DNA of 64,000 nt. Source: Nannochloropsis oceanica. Its lineage: Eukaryota > Sar > Eustigmatophyceae > Eustigmatales > Monodopsidaceae. Each line of letters starts with the position of its first letter. Within the stretch, counting starts at the first letter, position 1. Made by a program: the position numbers and the translations under genes. Location of the stretch: assembly GCA_004519485.1 (NCBI GenBank), contig CP038128.1:62001-126000 (forward strand), in the 5' to 3' direction. Under the pieces are notes generated by a model, which worked only from the letters and a program-made list of their open reading frames with translations, was not told the origin of the DNA and searched no databases. Below, in pieces: positions 54,946-64,000 of this stretch.

Positions 54946-56757
54946 ATGTCGACGCCTCCAGGCAGGAGCAACACTACCGCATTGGCCAGAATCAGCAGCG
55001 ACGAACAATGGCTACGTGACTTTCGGGAGGCGAAGCAGTCCATCCTGACATCGACGACGGCGCATAACCTCGCCACATCCCCTCCGCCACGACGCACAGC
55101 AGAATTGAATTTGGGCGATGGACAGCTTCAGCGCGAGATCACGTCCATTGTCGAGATGCCCCGACTGGAAAGGGCAGCAGCTGCATCAGAACGAAAAGGA
55201 GATGATGACCCGTCTAAATGGGTAGATGAACAGAGCGATGTACGGGTGAATTGCGTGCCAGCAGCCGACCCTTTGTCGCCATCGGGAGTCTCGTCTCGGG
55301 CCTCCTCGCCCAACAGCACTTCCTCGTCTGAGGAAAACAACGACGACGAAAGGAGCGCCAGCAGCTGCCGCAGTAGAAGTCGAGCAAACCCTATAACTAG
55401 CACTCCGTCTCTGCACTCTTCTTCTTCTTCCTCCTCCTCCTCACCTTCCTCTTCTTCATCCTCCTCTTTTTCTTCCCCTCCCCAGTCGCAATTTTTCGAT
55501 GCCTCGATGGCGAACAAGCCCTTCTCCTTCGCCGAGGAATTGCAGTGGCCCCGAAAACAAGACCAGCAGTTCTGGCAACATCAGCCGCAGGAGCAGCCTC
55601 AGCCAGCCCAAACATTTTCGATACCGTTTACGCGTGCAGCAACCACTCCTGCTGCCGCCCATTCGACCTCCTTGCTCGCCATGCTGCAGGAGGAAAAGGA
55701 GCAAGGCCGGCAGCAAGCAGCCCGCATCAAGGAGTTAGAGCTTGCTTGTGTCGAAATCCAGCAGGAGTGTCAGGTGGCAATTGCAGCGGCCCGCTTGGAG
55801 AGTCACGAGCTCAAGTGCATGCTGCGGCGGATGGCCTCTGAGAGTACCTTCGCCGACGTCTTCCAGGTCTACGAGGCACACATTGCCCGCGTGGAGCAGG
55901 AGGTGCAAATATTGCGGGCGCGCAACATACACCTGGAGGAGCGTCGTCAGCAGCATCAATCTCACCAGCAGCAGCAGGAGCAGCAGCGGCAGCAGGAGGA
56001 GGAGGAGAAGGAGGAGGAGGAAGAGGAGGAGGGCCTTCAACCGACGTCCGTAGGGCAGAACGATGATGGAGAAGGCCATGACCACAGCATCAACGACGGT
56101 GAGGAGGATAGAGACGGTAGTATCCACCATAACGGCAACTCGTCTCTGGAGCGTCGAGGGCTTCTCTCGGTGGGCACGACTGCGGCAGCCAAACTCAGGC
56201 AGAGTCTGAAGGCCAGGTCCGATGTCGTCTACCACCACGGCAAGTGCCGAGGCCACGAATGCAAACCCTCCAGCAGCACAAATGCCAAGTCCAAGCACAG
56301 CATCAGCGGAGCCGTGAATGGCACACCAAAGCAGTATGAGGCCGGTAGATCCACTGCCACAGCATCGATGACTGCTTTGCGATGCAGAATCAAGGACTTG
56401 CAGCGCCAGGTGGATGACTTCAAAAAGGAAACAGGAGAGCTGCGGCGACGGGAGCGACAATCTTTGGTGCAAAAGCGGGTAGTGGAGACGACATGGGCCC
56501 GCGTGATGAAGGTCCAGGCCATGGCCAAGGGGCTGGAGGGCAGCCTGGCTTCGAGTAGGTTGGAGGGTGCTCGTGCAGAGGCTCGGCTAGAGGAGGCAGA
56601 GGAGGAGATTCGAGTACTACGCCAGAGGGAGGCTGCCTTGGTTCTGGATCGTGACAAGTTATTGCTGGAACTCGATCTCCTGCACCGGAAACAGCTCGGT
56701 GGCGGTGGCAACGGCCCCTCGTCCCGGCAAGGTGGTGAGAGTAGGGAGACGAGATAA
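54946..56757 (+). CDS. Coiled-coil protein with low-complexity regions, unrecognised
   Basis: A single open frame of 603 residues from the first ATG. The first 230 residues are Ser/Pro/Gln-rich, including a polySer run near 165-185. From about 245 the sequence becomes helical with heptad-like spacing (EEKEQGRQQAARIKELELAC, ESHELKCMLRRMASES, VYEAHIARVEQEVQILRARN), then a Gln/Glu stretch, a linker, and a second coiled coil (LRCRIKDLQRQVDDFKKETG to LLLELDLLHRKQ). No catalytic domain is visible. A scaffold, cytoskeletal or centrosomal role is possible but unproven. The intergenic stretch from 54513 to 54945 must hold this gene's promoter and that of the Tim13-like gene. Confidence 0.7.
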   Translation: MSTPPGRSNTTALARISSDEQWLRDFREAKQSILTSTTAHNLATSPPPRRTAELNLGDGQLQREITSIVEMPRLERAAAASERKGDDDPSKWVDEQSDVRVNCVPAADPLSPSGVSSRASSPNSTSSSEENNDDERSASSCRSRSRANPITSTPSLHSSSSSSSSSPSSSSSSSFSSPPQSQFFDASMANKPFSFAEELQWPRKQDQQFWQHQPQEQPQPAQTFSIPFTRAATTPAAAHSTSLLAMLQEEKEQGRQQAARIKELELACVEIQQECQVAIAAARLESHELKCMLRRMASESTFADVFQVYEAHIARVEQEVQILRARNIHLEERRQQHQSHQQQQEQQRQQEEEEKEEEEEEEGLQPTSVGQNDDGEGHDHSINDGEEDRDGSIHHNGNSSLERRGLLSVGTTAAAKLRQSLKARSDVVYHHGKCRGHECKPSSSTNAKSKHSISGAVNGTPKQYEAGRSTATASMTALRCRIKDLQRQVDDFKKETGELRRRERQSLVQKRVVETTWARVMKVQAMAKGLEGSLASSRLEGARAEARLEEAEEEIRVLRQREAALVLDRDKLLLELDLLHRKQLGGGGNGPSSRQGGESRETR

Positions 56758-56975
56758 ATTGAATCGAATGTTTGATAACGTATATGTGTAACAGAGAAAA
56801 GCTAGAGACGAAAAAATAAGGAGTTGCTGTACGTACTGTTGTGAATTAACAAAAAAGAAGAGATTCAAGATACAAAAGCGGATATTGATTGCTTCTTCTC
56901 CCTTTTGCTTGGTGTTTTACTCATTTCGGCATACCTCTTGGCTTGGCTTTATCCTCAAATACAAGATTGCATCAT

Positions 56976-58268
56976 TCATACCTTTTTAGCCCCCTGCGTA
57001 TTCATGCAAACGATGTCATCACGGACAAAGGGGGGAATGAAGTCAAGCGGATGGCGCCGGTGCAGCAATTGCATAATCACCTTTTCTTCCATCTGCTGGC
57101 TTGGCTCCCCTTTTAACTCCTTCTCTGTTGCCTCCATTGCCATTACCGTATGCCCCGACTGTTCAGTTTCCATGACTTGAGAGTTTGGTGACACACCCAC
57201 TTCCTCCACCTCAACAGCAGGCTCTTCCTGAGCTTCTGACCGTGATGGCGTGAGGGGGCATAAAGAGGCGACAGAATGATCGACGTTGATTCCATCAGCT
57301 TCTTTAAATGCATTCCAGGTTTCAGCTATCTCTCTCTTCTCTTCAGAGTTTGTAAATGCTGCCCTGACGTTCTGGTCACCACCCTCTTCGACACCAAGTC
57401 CGAGGTCGGCATGAACGGAAGGCATGGCTTTCTCTCCCTCAAGAGCCTCACTGAATGTACACTGCACAGGGGCTGCGTTCCCTACGGTGTGGATCGACAT
57501 GAAGCGTGCATCGAAAGTATCTTTCAAGGTGTCTACCACTGCCGCTGAGGCCGGGGCTGCAGGTATGTCTTCCCTTTCATCCTCCGCAATGGTCATTAAC
57601 AAGTCTGCGTTAGGTTTTGTCGAGGACACCAGATTGCTTAGCAAGGCCTTTTTCTTGCTCGAACCGTTGCTGGTTCCTGTCTTGCTTGCTGTTGTTGATT
57701 TCGTGGGCATGCTGGTTGTCTCTGCCGGCGGGGGTGATGCTGCAGCACTCGTTGCGACCACAACCGGCTTGTCCTCAGCCTGTGGCAGCGTACCCGGAAC
57801 AAAACGACGCGGAGGGCTCTGTGGCACATGTGTGGCTGCCCCCGGTGAGGACGATGAGGAATAAGTGTGCAAACTTGACGCTTTGTGCAGTGTCTCCCCC
57901 TTATCCCTACGAGACAGGCCACGAAGCCGCCCCCGTGCTGCCGCGGGTGACGAGGAAGAAGGTCGCATAGTGGTAGTTTTTGTTTGGTAGTCCATGTACG
58001 GCTGGTAAGATTTGCTGTTGCCGACAGGACCTTTATAATTGCCCATCTGACTGCTGCTGCTGCTGCTACTGCTGCTGAAGAAGCCACTGCAGATGCACAG
58101 TGCAAAAAGTACGAAGAAATTCATGCAGACCACCAACTTGTAGCGGGCGAGGAAGGCCTGGACATGATCTTGCACGGGCTCATGACAGATGCTGTTCCCA
58201 AAGGAGTTCGCGAACCGGGATGCGGGCATTCGCCTTCGCAAGGACGGCGGCGGCGGCGCGGACCACAT
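56976..58268 (-). CDS. Single-pass membrane protein with long Ser/Thr/Glu region, unrecognised
   Basis: A single open frame of 430 residues. An N-terminal tail of about 45 residues precedes one strong hydrophobic helix (LVVCMNFFVLFALCICSGFF), followed by a nine-Ser run and a long polar, acidic region with no predicted domain. Topology is probably N-in type II. Short blocks such as SKKKALLSNLVSSTKPNADLL and EEKREIAETWNAFKEADGI may be helical. The 3' end converges on the coiled-coil gene with about 220 nt between them. Confidence 0.6.
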   Translation of the reverse strand: MWSAPPPPSLRRRMPASRFANSFGNSICHEPVQDHVQAFLARYKLVVCMNFFVLFALCICSGFFSSSSSSSSSQMGNYKGPVGNSKSYQPYMDYQTKTTTMRPSSSSPAAARGRLRGLSRRDKGETLHKASSLHTYSSSSSPGAATHVPQSPPRRFVPGTLPQAEDKPVVVATSAAASPPPAETTSMPTKSTTASKTGTSNGSSKKKALLSNLVSSTKPNADLLMTIAEDEREDIPAAPASAAVVDTLKDTFDARFMSIHTVGNAAPVQCTFSEALEGEKAMPSVHADLGLGVEEGGDQNVRAAFTNSEEKREIAETWNAFKEADGINVDHSVASLCPLTPSRSEAQEEPAVEVEEVGVSPNSQVMETEQSGHTVMAMEATEKELKGEPSQQMEEKVIMQLLHRRHPLDFIPPFVRDDIVCMNTQGAKKV

Positions 58269-59266
58269 GAGAGAAGAGGCTGCGTTGTGTGTATTTATTG
58301 GTATTTGTTGGGTGTGGGAAAATGCGTCGGTGCAATGTTGAGTACGAGGTCAAACCAGAAGGACGAAGCAGTCAGTCTGTCGATTACGATATTGCATGGC
58401 CTTACAATGTCATTGCAGAAAACAAAAGGGCAAATCCCATTTGTTCTTTGTAGAGCGCGAAGAAACGCGACATGGTGAAGAATGCTTCACTCCAAAAGCG
58501 TTTCACCAAAAAACGACGAACCACAACTAACTGCCAGAGCCGTTAATGGGAGAGAACTCTGACCCCGAGTGGGATGCACGCACAGGGGTGTTAGATAGAT
58601 ACGATCTCCTCGACGTACATGATCTCAAGGTCTAGCCCATTCCTGTCACCTTGCCTCGCAAGACAAGATCTTGGTCTTCTTGTCGAGCCTTGTGCCGGTG
58701 TGTGAATTCATCACGTCTACTACCCCCTCCAAGTCACAGCCCTCTGGTCACTAACAGCATTCCGTTTCCAAATACTGCCCTGTCTCGATTACCAAAGCGC
58801 CGCTCCTCTTGCATCTTCATGTCTACTAGCACGCTGGTCGGCTCACAGCCCTGCCTCGCGTAAGCCTGAAGCGGCCATACAGAGACACCCACTAAGCCTA
58901 GGTGGCATTCGAGCCCAGAGGTGCTCGAGGTATACAAAGCGAAATATATTGAGCCTTGATGCAGAGAATATCACAGCACAGCCAAACCTATCCCCTGCTG
59001 ACAACACAGATGTATACGTCTGGACGAGAATCCCCAGTGACTATAGCACAAACGACTCACCTCTCTTTCTACCAACATATTGCCTCCTGCATAGACACAG
59101 AAGACACTGGTTCTGCACCTAGAAAGGATCGGCTGGCTTAAAAACGCCTCGATTGTGATGCCACAAAATTATATTGCTGTTAAATGAGAGCTTATATCCC
59201 TCCCCCGTAGAAGTAGCCTTAGTACTAGGTTTTTCAAATCGAAAAAAGCAGCCGTTTCCTGATAAG
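58269..59266. other. Divergent intergenic region
   Basis: It separates the start codons of the membrane protein (minus) and the KH protein (plus) and so holds both promoters. No gene or repeat is supported in it. Confidence 0.5.
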
Positions 59267-61486
59267 ATGGAGACTGCACCGCAAAATCAGCAACGAGACC
59301 GAAAGCATATCCATCATGTCACCCAAGAATTCTCCAGCATCGATGAAGGCTGCCAAGATGACCACGATTGTGACTCGTCCGACTTATCATCGCAACCCAA
59401 CGACTCTTTGTCCCACTACGAGGGGTAAGTGAAGCAACCCAAATTTTTGAAGGCATGGTCAAACGACCCTGCATCTTGGCCTTGGAGCAAAAATCAGCTT
59501 GTCCTCACCGATCTTGTACTCTCACACACTCACACACTACAGTGAGCCCAGCTTGTCAACTTGCTCTTTGCGTCCTGGTCTGTACCAGCACACTGGGCAA
59601 GGTACGTTTTGCATAAGTGCTTTCCAAAGGCTATCCTTGCAACGTGCACCCAACTCTCTGCATCAACATCTCATCATTGTTCCCTTGTGATAATCCCACA
59701 ATGCCTGTGTAGCGCCTCATCAACTCCCACTCGTGGACACTTACGCCCGTTTACTGCTGCCCAGCACCCGAATGGGTATAATAATTGGTCGTAGGGGGGA
59801 AGCGATTCGCAGTATTTGCGATATTACAGGGGCACACGTGAGCATTGCTTCCCTCGAGCATAACAAGCGCGATTCCGCGCATCGCATGGTACGTCCTACT
59901 CTTCGGTCCTTTGTCCATGCAGCATCGACAGTCGATTGAAACTCATCATGCATATTTCTCCTTTTCATTTACGCACAGGTTGTTGTCATGGGCTCCGCAA
60001 TGTCCGTCTGCTGGGCTGTGGACTTGCTTGCCCAAAAAGCAGGCCTTTTTGAAGGCTATAGCAACATCCACCCCCACCATAAAAGGTGAGATGAGCACTC
60101 AAAGATTAGGAATGAGGCAATTTTGGCCCAAGCTATATCCCATCTCATTCCTTACCGCACAGTCGAAAGCACTTAAAAACGCTCGTTAGTACTCCTACGT
60201 CCTCCTCAGTTCCCACCCGTATTGACTTAAAAGAAGCAACTAGCCCCACTAGCGCCTCCAGAGTACGTAAATCCAGCCCTTCGGGTGAGGATGGAATCAT
60301 CGCTGCCTCCTCGCACGAGAAGTTTGAGCTATCCCCTCCGGGTATCAAGATGGTGATCGACTCCTCCAAGGTATTTCTCACAAAATCATTTCTCAAAAAC
60401 ATGTCCTGGCATTCGTCTCTTTTCACGTACTATATAACGTCTAACTTTATCAAGTGCCCTTGTGCAACGCGATTTTCCAAGCTCACTCATTCATATTTTC
60501 CCTTCCGCTTATACCTTCTCTCCCGCCCCGTCCCCCTTCTTTCTGTTTATGACTTCAATGCAGGCGGGCTTGCTATTAGGGAAAGGAGGCGTTATTATAA
60601 GTAAAATTCGCTCAAAATCCAAAGCACGGGTCTTGCTTCTGGATCAGAGCTTAAGCGCCAAGGAAGGAGCTGTAAGTCACGAGGGACATAAAATCACAAA
60701 GCAAAAGCATAAAATATTCGATCAATACCATCTTTCAATCTGACATTCAACCGCCTATTCTCGTATTTACAGATTGCGAACGAGCGTATACTTATTATAA
60801 TTGGCAAGCCTGATTATTGCCGACGTGCCCATCAGCTCATTATCGCTGCTTTGAGTGCCAGTCCTCTGACGCCTGAGGATGTACTACATCATCAACAAGG
60901 GGGATCTAAATCTTGGAATCATCCGCAAGAGCCACAATTTATCCATCAACAACCATCCGCCTCCCAGGCTACCTTCAGTGACGATCATCAGTATCAACTA
61001 GCGGCGGCTCCGTACTTTTCTGTGGCCAACCATTTATTGTGCTACCCCTCAAGCGAGCACATGAATATGGTACGTATGATTTTGGGGCGGATCCATCCAC
61101 ACACGCTTATAACCAGCAAGGAGATGGACTCAATCTTTATAAATTTACGATCAGTGATGCACTCACACAACAACTTCACCTGACCAAATAAACAGACCAC
61201 TCTGAGTCAATCCATGTCACACCTTTGTATGACCGACGACGGCCCCTACATTTTGTCTCCCTATGCCACCGTACCTCTCCTCCCCAACAACCATCCATCA
61301 CCGCAAGTGTATTACCTGGCTCAAACTTTGGCGCCTTCCAATTTCCAGATCCATCAGCAACAGAAGACGGTACAAAAGAAGCAACAGGAGCAACAGCTTC
61401 ACCCGAAACATCAGCAGGAAGACTCGAAGGCTGAGGTGCAGAATATCCAGGCATCGATACCAGGCACCGAGGAGCAGAAGGTGTAG
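59267..61486 (+). CDS. Two-KH-domain RNA-binding protein
   Basis: Eight exons (59267-59424, 59543-59601, 59713-59888, 59979-60085, 60163-60370, 60564-60671, 60773-61069, 61196-61486) keep phase and give 467 residues. KH1 near 85-150 has RLLLPSTRMGIIIGRRGEAI with the GXXG loop GRRG, then ITGAHVSI. KH2 near 230-300 has AGLLLGKGGVIISKIRSKS with GKGG and continues to IGKPDYCRRAHQLIIAAL. Such type I KH pairs occur in PCBP, Nova and related proteins that bind C- or U-rich single-stranded RNA. Many introns in this genome have C/T-rich ends, so a splicing role is conceivable, as inference only. The C-terminus is His/Gln-rich and the N-terminus acidic. Confidence 0.85.
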
Positions 61487-62112
61487 GACTTCGGACGGCA
61501 TGTCATCATATATATCCAACTCTGTAACATATGACGCGCAAAACCACTGCTCACAGGACTGTGAAAGTACATTCTCTCTGTTCTCATCCTCCTCGAAAGT
61601 AACATTTTCCAATCAGAGCAATGTGTCACCCCGGTCTATATCCGAGGACTTAATAGCTAATGATAGTAAATTCAAAAGTTCACGAAGAATTTCTGAGAAT
61701 GGGAATCATCTGAGCATTCAAAGGAATAAAAAGAGGCCAATGGCAACAGATCAAATGACCGCACATCTAAGCTTCTCTTGGGTGCGCATGAGAGAAAAAG
61801 GAAGAGATAGATATTTCAAAACTTAAGAGCCATCATATTCGGGCCTCTCATAAGTGACGCTTGTCGAGTATTCCTTTTCCTTGCTGTTTATAATCACTTT
61901 CGGACTTGCCAAAATATTTATTAGGGAGGTGACTATGCGCTGAGCAAGGCGCCCTCACAGAGCCAAGTAAAATAATCACACAGCCTTTTATAATAAGTGC
62001 TTGTCAAAGCTCTTCCAAGAACGCCCACGCACACGCTGGCTTTGAGCGAGAGCCAATCCGATAGGATCTACATGATCCTTGGCATCTCTGGTGCTGGGGC
62101 ACTTAATGTATA
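61487..62112. other. 3' flank of the KH gene, no supported gene
   Basis: No recognisable domain or repeat was found in this stretch. Possible 3' UTR of the KH gene occupies its beginning. Confidence 0.45.
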
Positions 62113-62231
62113 TTAAGGAAAAGATTTCACTCCGCGATCTCCCGGATCTTCTGTGACCCACTCAACGGTATCTTCAGGGTCAAATGCCAGACGTAGGGGG
62201 TTTACGCTGGGAGCATCGCGGAAACGTCCAC
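62113..62231 (-). CDS. Possible terminal exon of an unidentified gene
   Basis: After a candidate CCCCTGAG acceptor the minus strand is open for about 39 codons with convincing composition (RFRDAPSVNPLRLAFDPED, EWVTEDPGDRGVKSFP) and ends in TAA. It could be the last exon of a small gene lying before 62584, or an alternative 3' exon of the chromate transporter just upstream on the same strand. I found no certain partner exon. Confidence 0.25.
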
Positions 62232-62583
62232 CTCAGGGGGTCTGGAGAATTGCATTTATCGTTGAACTTTACCCCAAAAAATTCTTTACAAGGAGGAGTA
62301 ACGGATCCGTAAGGGTTCGTAGCGATCCCTGCCTCACCTATGGACCGAAAAGTCCTGGGAATCCAGACGACAAGTAAGACTGTACAGTCACGGACTCAGA
62401 CTCAGGCAGGTAGGGTGGCTTCCCTTTAATAGTTTTTTTCTTTCCATCTTTGCCCTAATTTACGCTATACTATCTATCGTTACTATCAACAGGCCCGGAG
62501 CAAACTTATCTTTGAGGCCCACCAGCTCATCCTTATTTTCATCATTGTCCCCCAGTCCCTATTCCGTCGCTCTTCAGTTTGAT

Positions 62584-63982
62584 TTAACTTTTGGGCAGGA
62601 GGTAAGGTTCCTGACCCCAAGAAAGGCACGTGGGGCTTAGCAAGAAGCCCACAAGAGCACCCACGAGCACGCCCACCAGAGATGAATAGCCTAGATACCC
62701 CACCAGGCAAGCCGTGATGATGTTTACGACGGCGGCCGCAGGATTCCGTACCATCTTGAGGTAGAGGGCAATGCCCACGGCGAGGATGAGGCCGAGGCCC
62801 ATCGCATTGACGCCCGCCAAGAAAGGGCGGACGTTCGAAACCTTGCGCACTTTGTCCCAGAGGGGTAGCAAGGCAATAACCAAGAGGATTCCGGGGAGGA
62901 AAAAGCCAATCACGCCCACTACGGCCCCTGGCACGCCCATGTAGATGGCTCCAATGTAAGCTGCCAGGTTGGAAAGTGGACCGGGCATCATCTGGATAAC
63001 CGCAAAGCCCACCATGAATTGGTCCATGGACAGCCAACCTGGGTCTACTGCCACACTCACCAACAGGGGCAACATCACCTGCCCTCCCCCGTAAATGGTG
63101 ATTCCCACGATGAAGAAAGAGCTGAAGATGTGCATGAGCGCGCCCATGGTCTGCTTTGCCACGTGCATCGCCAGAAGGTATAGGAGAAAGCCGACGATGA
63201 GCAGGAAGGCGACCATGCTCGACCACTTGGACACGGGTACCCGATCGTACGTGTCGGACGTTACCGCTGTCGAGCCCATGCTGCTAGCGTCCTCCGTATT
63301 GGTAGTGGCGGCGGTGCCAGTCTGTGTAGTGGATGCTTCAGTGATGCGACCCTCGCCTTGCTCAGGCGCCGACAGGGCTCGTGCCTCCGCTGCAGCTTGC
63401 TGCTTGCGGGCTCGGTACTCCTTAAAGACCTTCTCGCCCAGGGTTAGGCTACCCCCTACCAAGAGCATGAGCGGCAAGATCCACATGATGGCCCTCGCGG
63501 GTATTCTCGACTCGTTCTGAACCAGCAGCGTGATAGAGGACGAACCTAGGACAATGCTTGCCTTCAATGGTGAGCCACCCACGATCTTCTTGCCTAGGTT
63601 AGCAAAGGCCACAAAGATGAGGGCTGTGGCTGCGGGAGCTAGACCCGACATCCAGTCTGGGATGTGATTTGGATCCATATGTGTGGCACCCAAGCCTGCG
63701 AGAAGCATTATAATAAAGCTGGGCAAGGTGAAGCACAAAAAAGCCACCAGGGCACCTAGCACTCCAGCGCGGTAGGTTCCAACTGTTTTTTAGAGAGGGA
63801 GAGGAGGCTGAATAATATGTGTCTCGTGGAAAGCGCTGCGTGGGTGAAGGAATTTCCAGGGCTCCTTCCATCTTCTCTTTTACGCGCCTCCTAAACTCTT
63901 CTGACAACTTACCAGCAACGCAGAACTCGGAGCTTGTAGGGCCAGGCAAAGTCATACCTAGGGCCAGGAGATCTACAAACTC
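62584..63982 (-). CDS. Chromate transporter (CHR family), 3' part
   Basis: Two exons are visible, 63982-63913 and 63782-62584, and the gene continues beyond the window end. The visible part codes for about 422 residues. Family signatures appear twice, as in the two-domain CHR proteins: FVDLLALGMTLPGPTSSEFC with GTYRAGVLGALVAFLCFTLP in the first half, and ITIYGGGQVMLPLL, VIQMMPGPLSNLAAYIGAIY and GVIGFFLPGILLVIALLPLW in the second. A hydrophilic linker of about 70 residues rich in Ala, Thr and Glu joins the halves. The family exports chromate or exchanges it with sulfate; in algae the physiological anion may be sulfate-like. Membrane location, plasma or internal, cannot be decided because the N-terminus is missing. 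Confidence 0.88.
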
Positions 63983-64000
63983 CTAAGAGCGGAAAAGGGA

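Noticed and set aside
54325-55048. Plus-strand frames across the first exon of the Tim13-like gene
   Set aside because: The minus-strand exon fits the small-Tim family precisely, and the plus-strand frames carry no recognisable motif.

Overview
The window is nuclear DNA from a intron-rich eukaryote. The genes have GT-AG introns, mostly 40-250 nt, often with G-rich starts and C/T-rich (CCCT)n ends. Several proteins carry polyQ, polyS or polyA runs, and some carry arginine-rich N-termini that look like organelle presequences. A basic-region-plus-PAS protein, a eukaryotic chromate transporter and a bacterial-type RsmE methyltransferase together suggest a photosynthetic stramenopile, perhaps eustigmatophyte-like. 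That placement is inference; no marker gene here settles it.

There are two well-populated gene blocks. Left block (about 2.8-17.8 kb): an SLC25 mitochondrial carrier (+), an unrecognised multi-pass membrane protein (+), Kti12 (-), a polyQ protein with a PHD-like Cys cluster (-), and RsmE (+). Right block (about 32.5-64 kb): an ABCB-type half transporter (-) head-to-head with a possible TANGO2/NRDE-like gene (+), an NCS1 transporter (-), coatomer zeta (-), a small membrane protein (-), a branched-chain aminotransferase (+), a bZIP-PAS-like regulator (-), Tim13-like (-), a coiled-coil protein (+), a Ser-rich membrane protein (-), a two-KH-domain RNA-binding protein (+), and the 3' part of a chromate transporter (-). 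I rebuilt exon structures by eye; each listed spliced gene keeps an open, phase-consistent frame across all its junctions. Most are ordinary housekeeping functions: metabolite transport, protein import, tRNA and rRNA modification, vesicle coat, amino-acid metabolism. I see no operon-like or pathway clustering.

Between the blocks (about 17.8-31.5 kb) lies an AT-rich accessory island, poor in genes and rich in repeats. It holds several copies of a long-TIR foldback element, a diverged direct-repeat pair, a short tandem array, a CCAAT-box array, relic open frames, a GXY collagen-like open frame, a Stf0-like sulfotransferase whose membrane anchor and catalytic domain are separated by one in-frame TAG, and a small putative secreted protein.

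The most interesting signals are: the TIR family, two copies of which enclose unrelated exon-like coding cargo; the stop-interrupted sulfotransferase; a frame-neutral 39-nt candidate cassette exon in the aminotransferase, bounded by an intron that is almost pure (CCCT)n; a duplicated splice acceptor and exon start in Kti12; and introns with purine-rich 5' and pyrimidine-rich 3' ends that could pair with themselves. All calls come from reading the sequence without database searches or RNA data.
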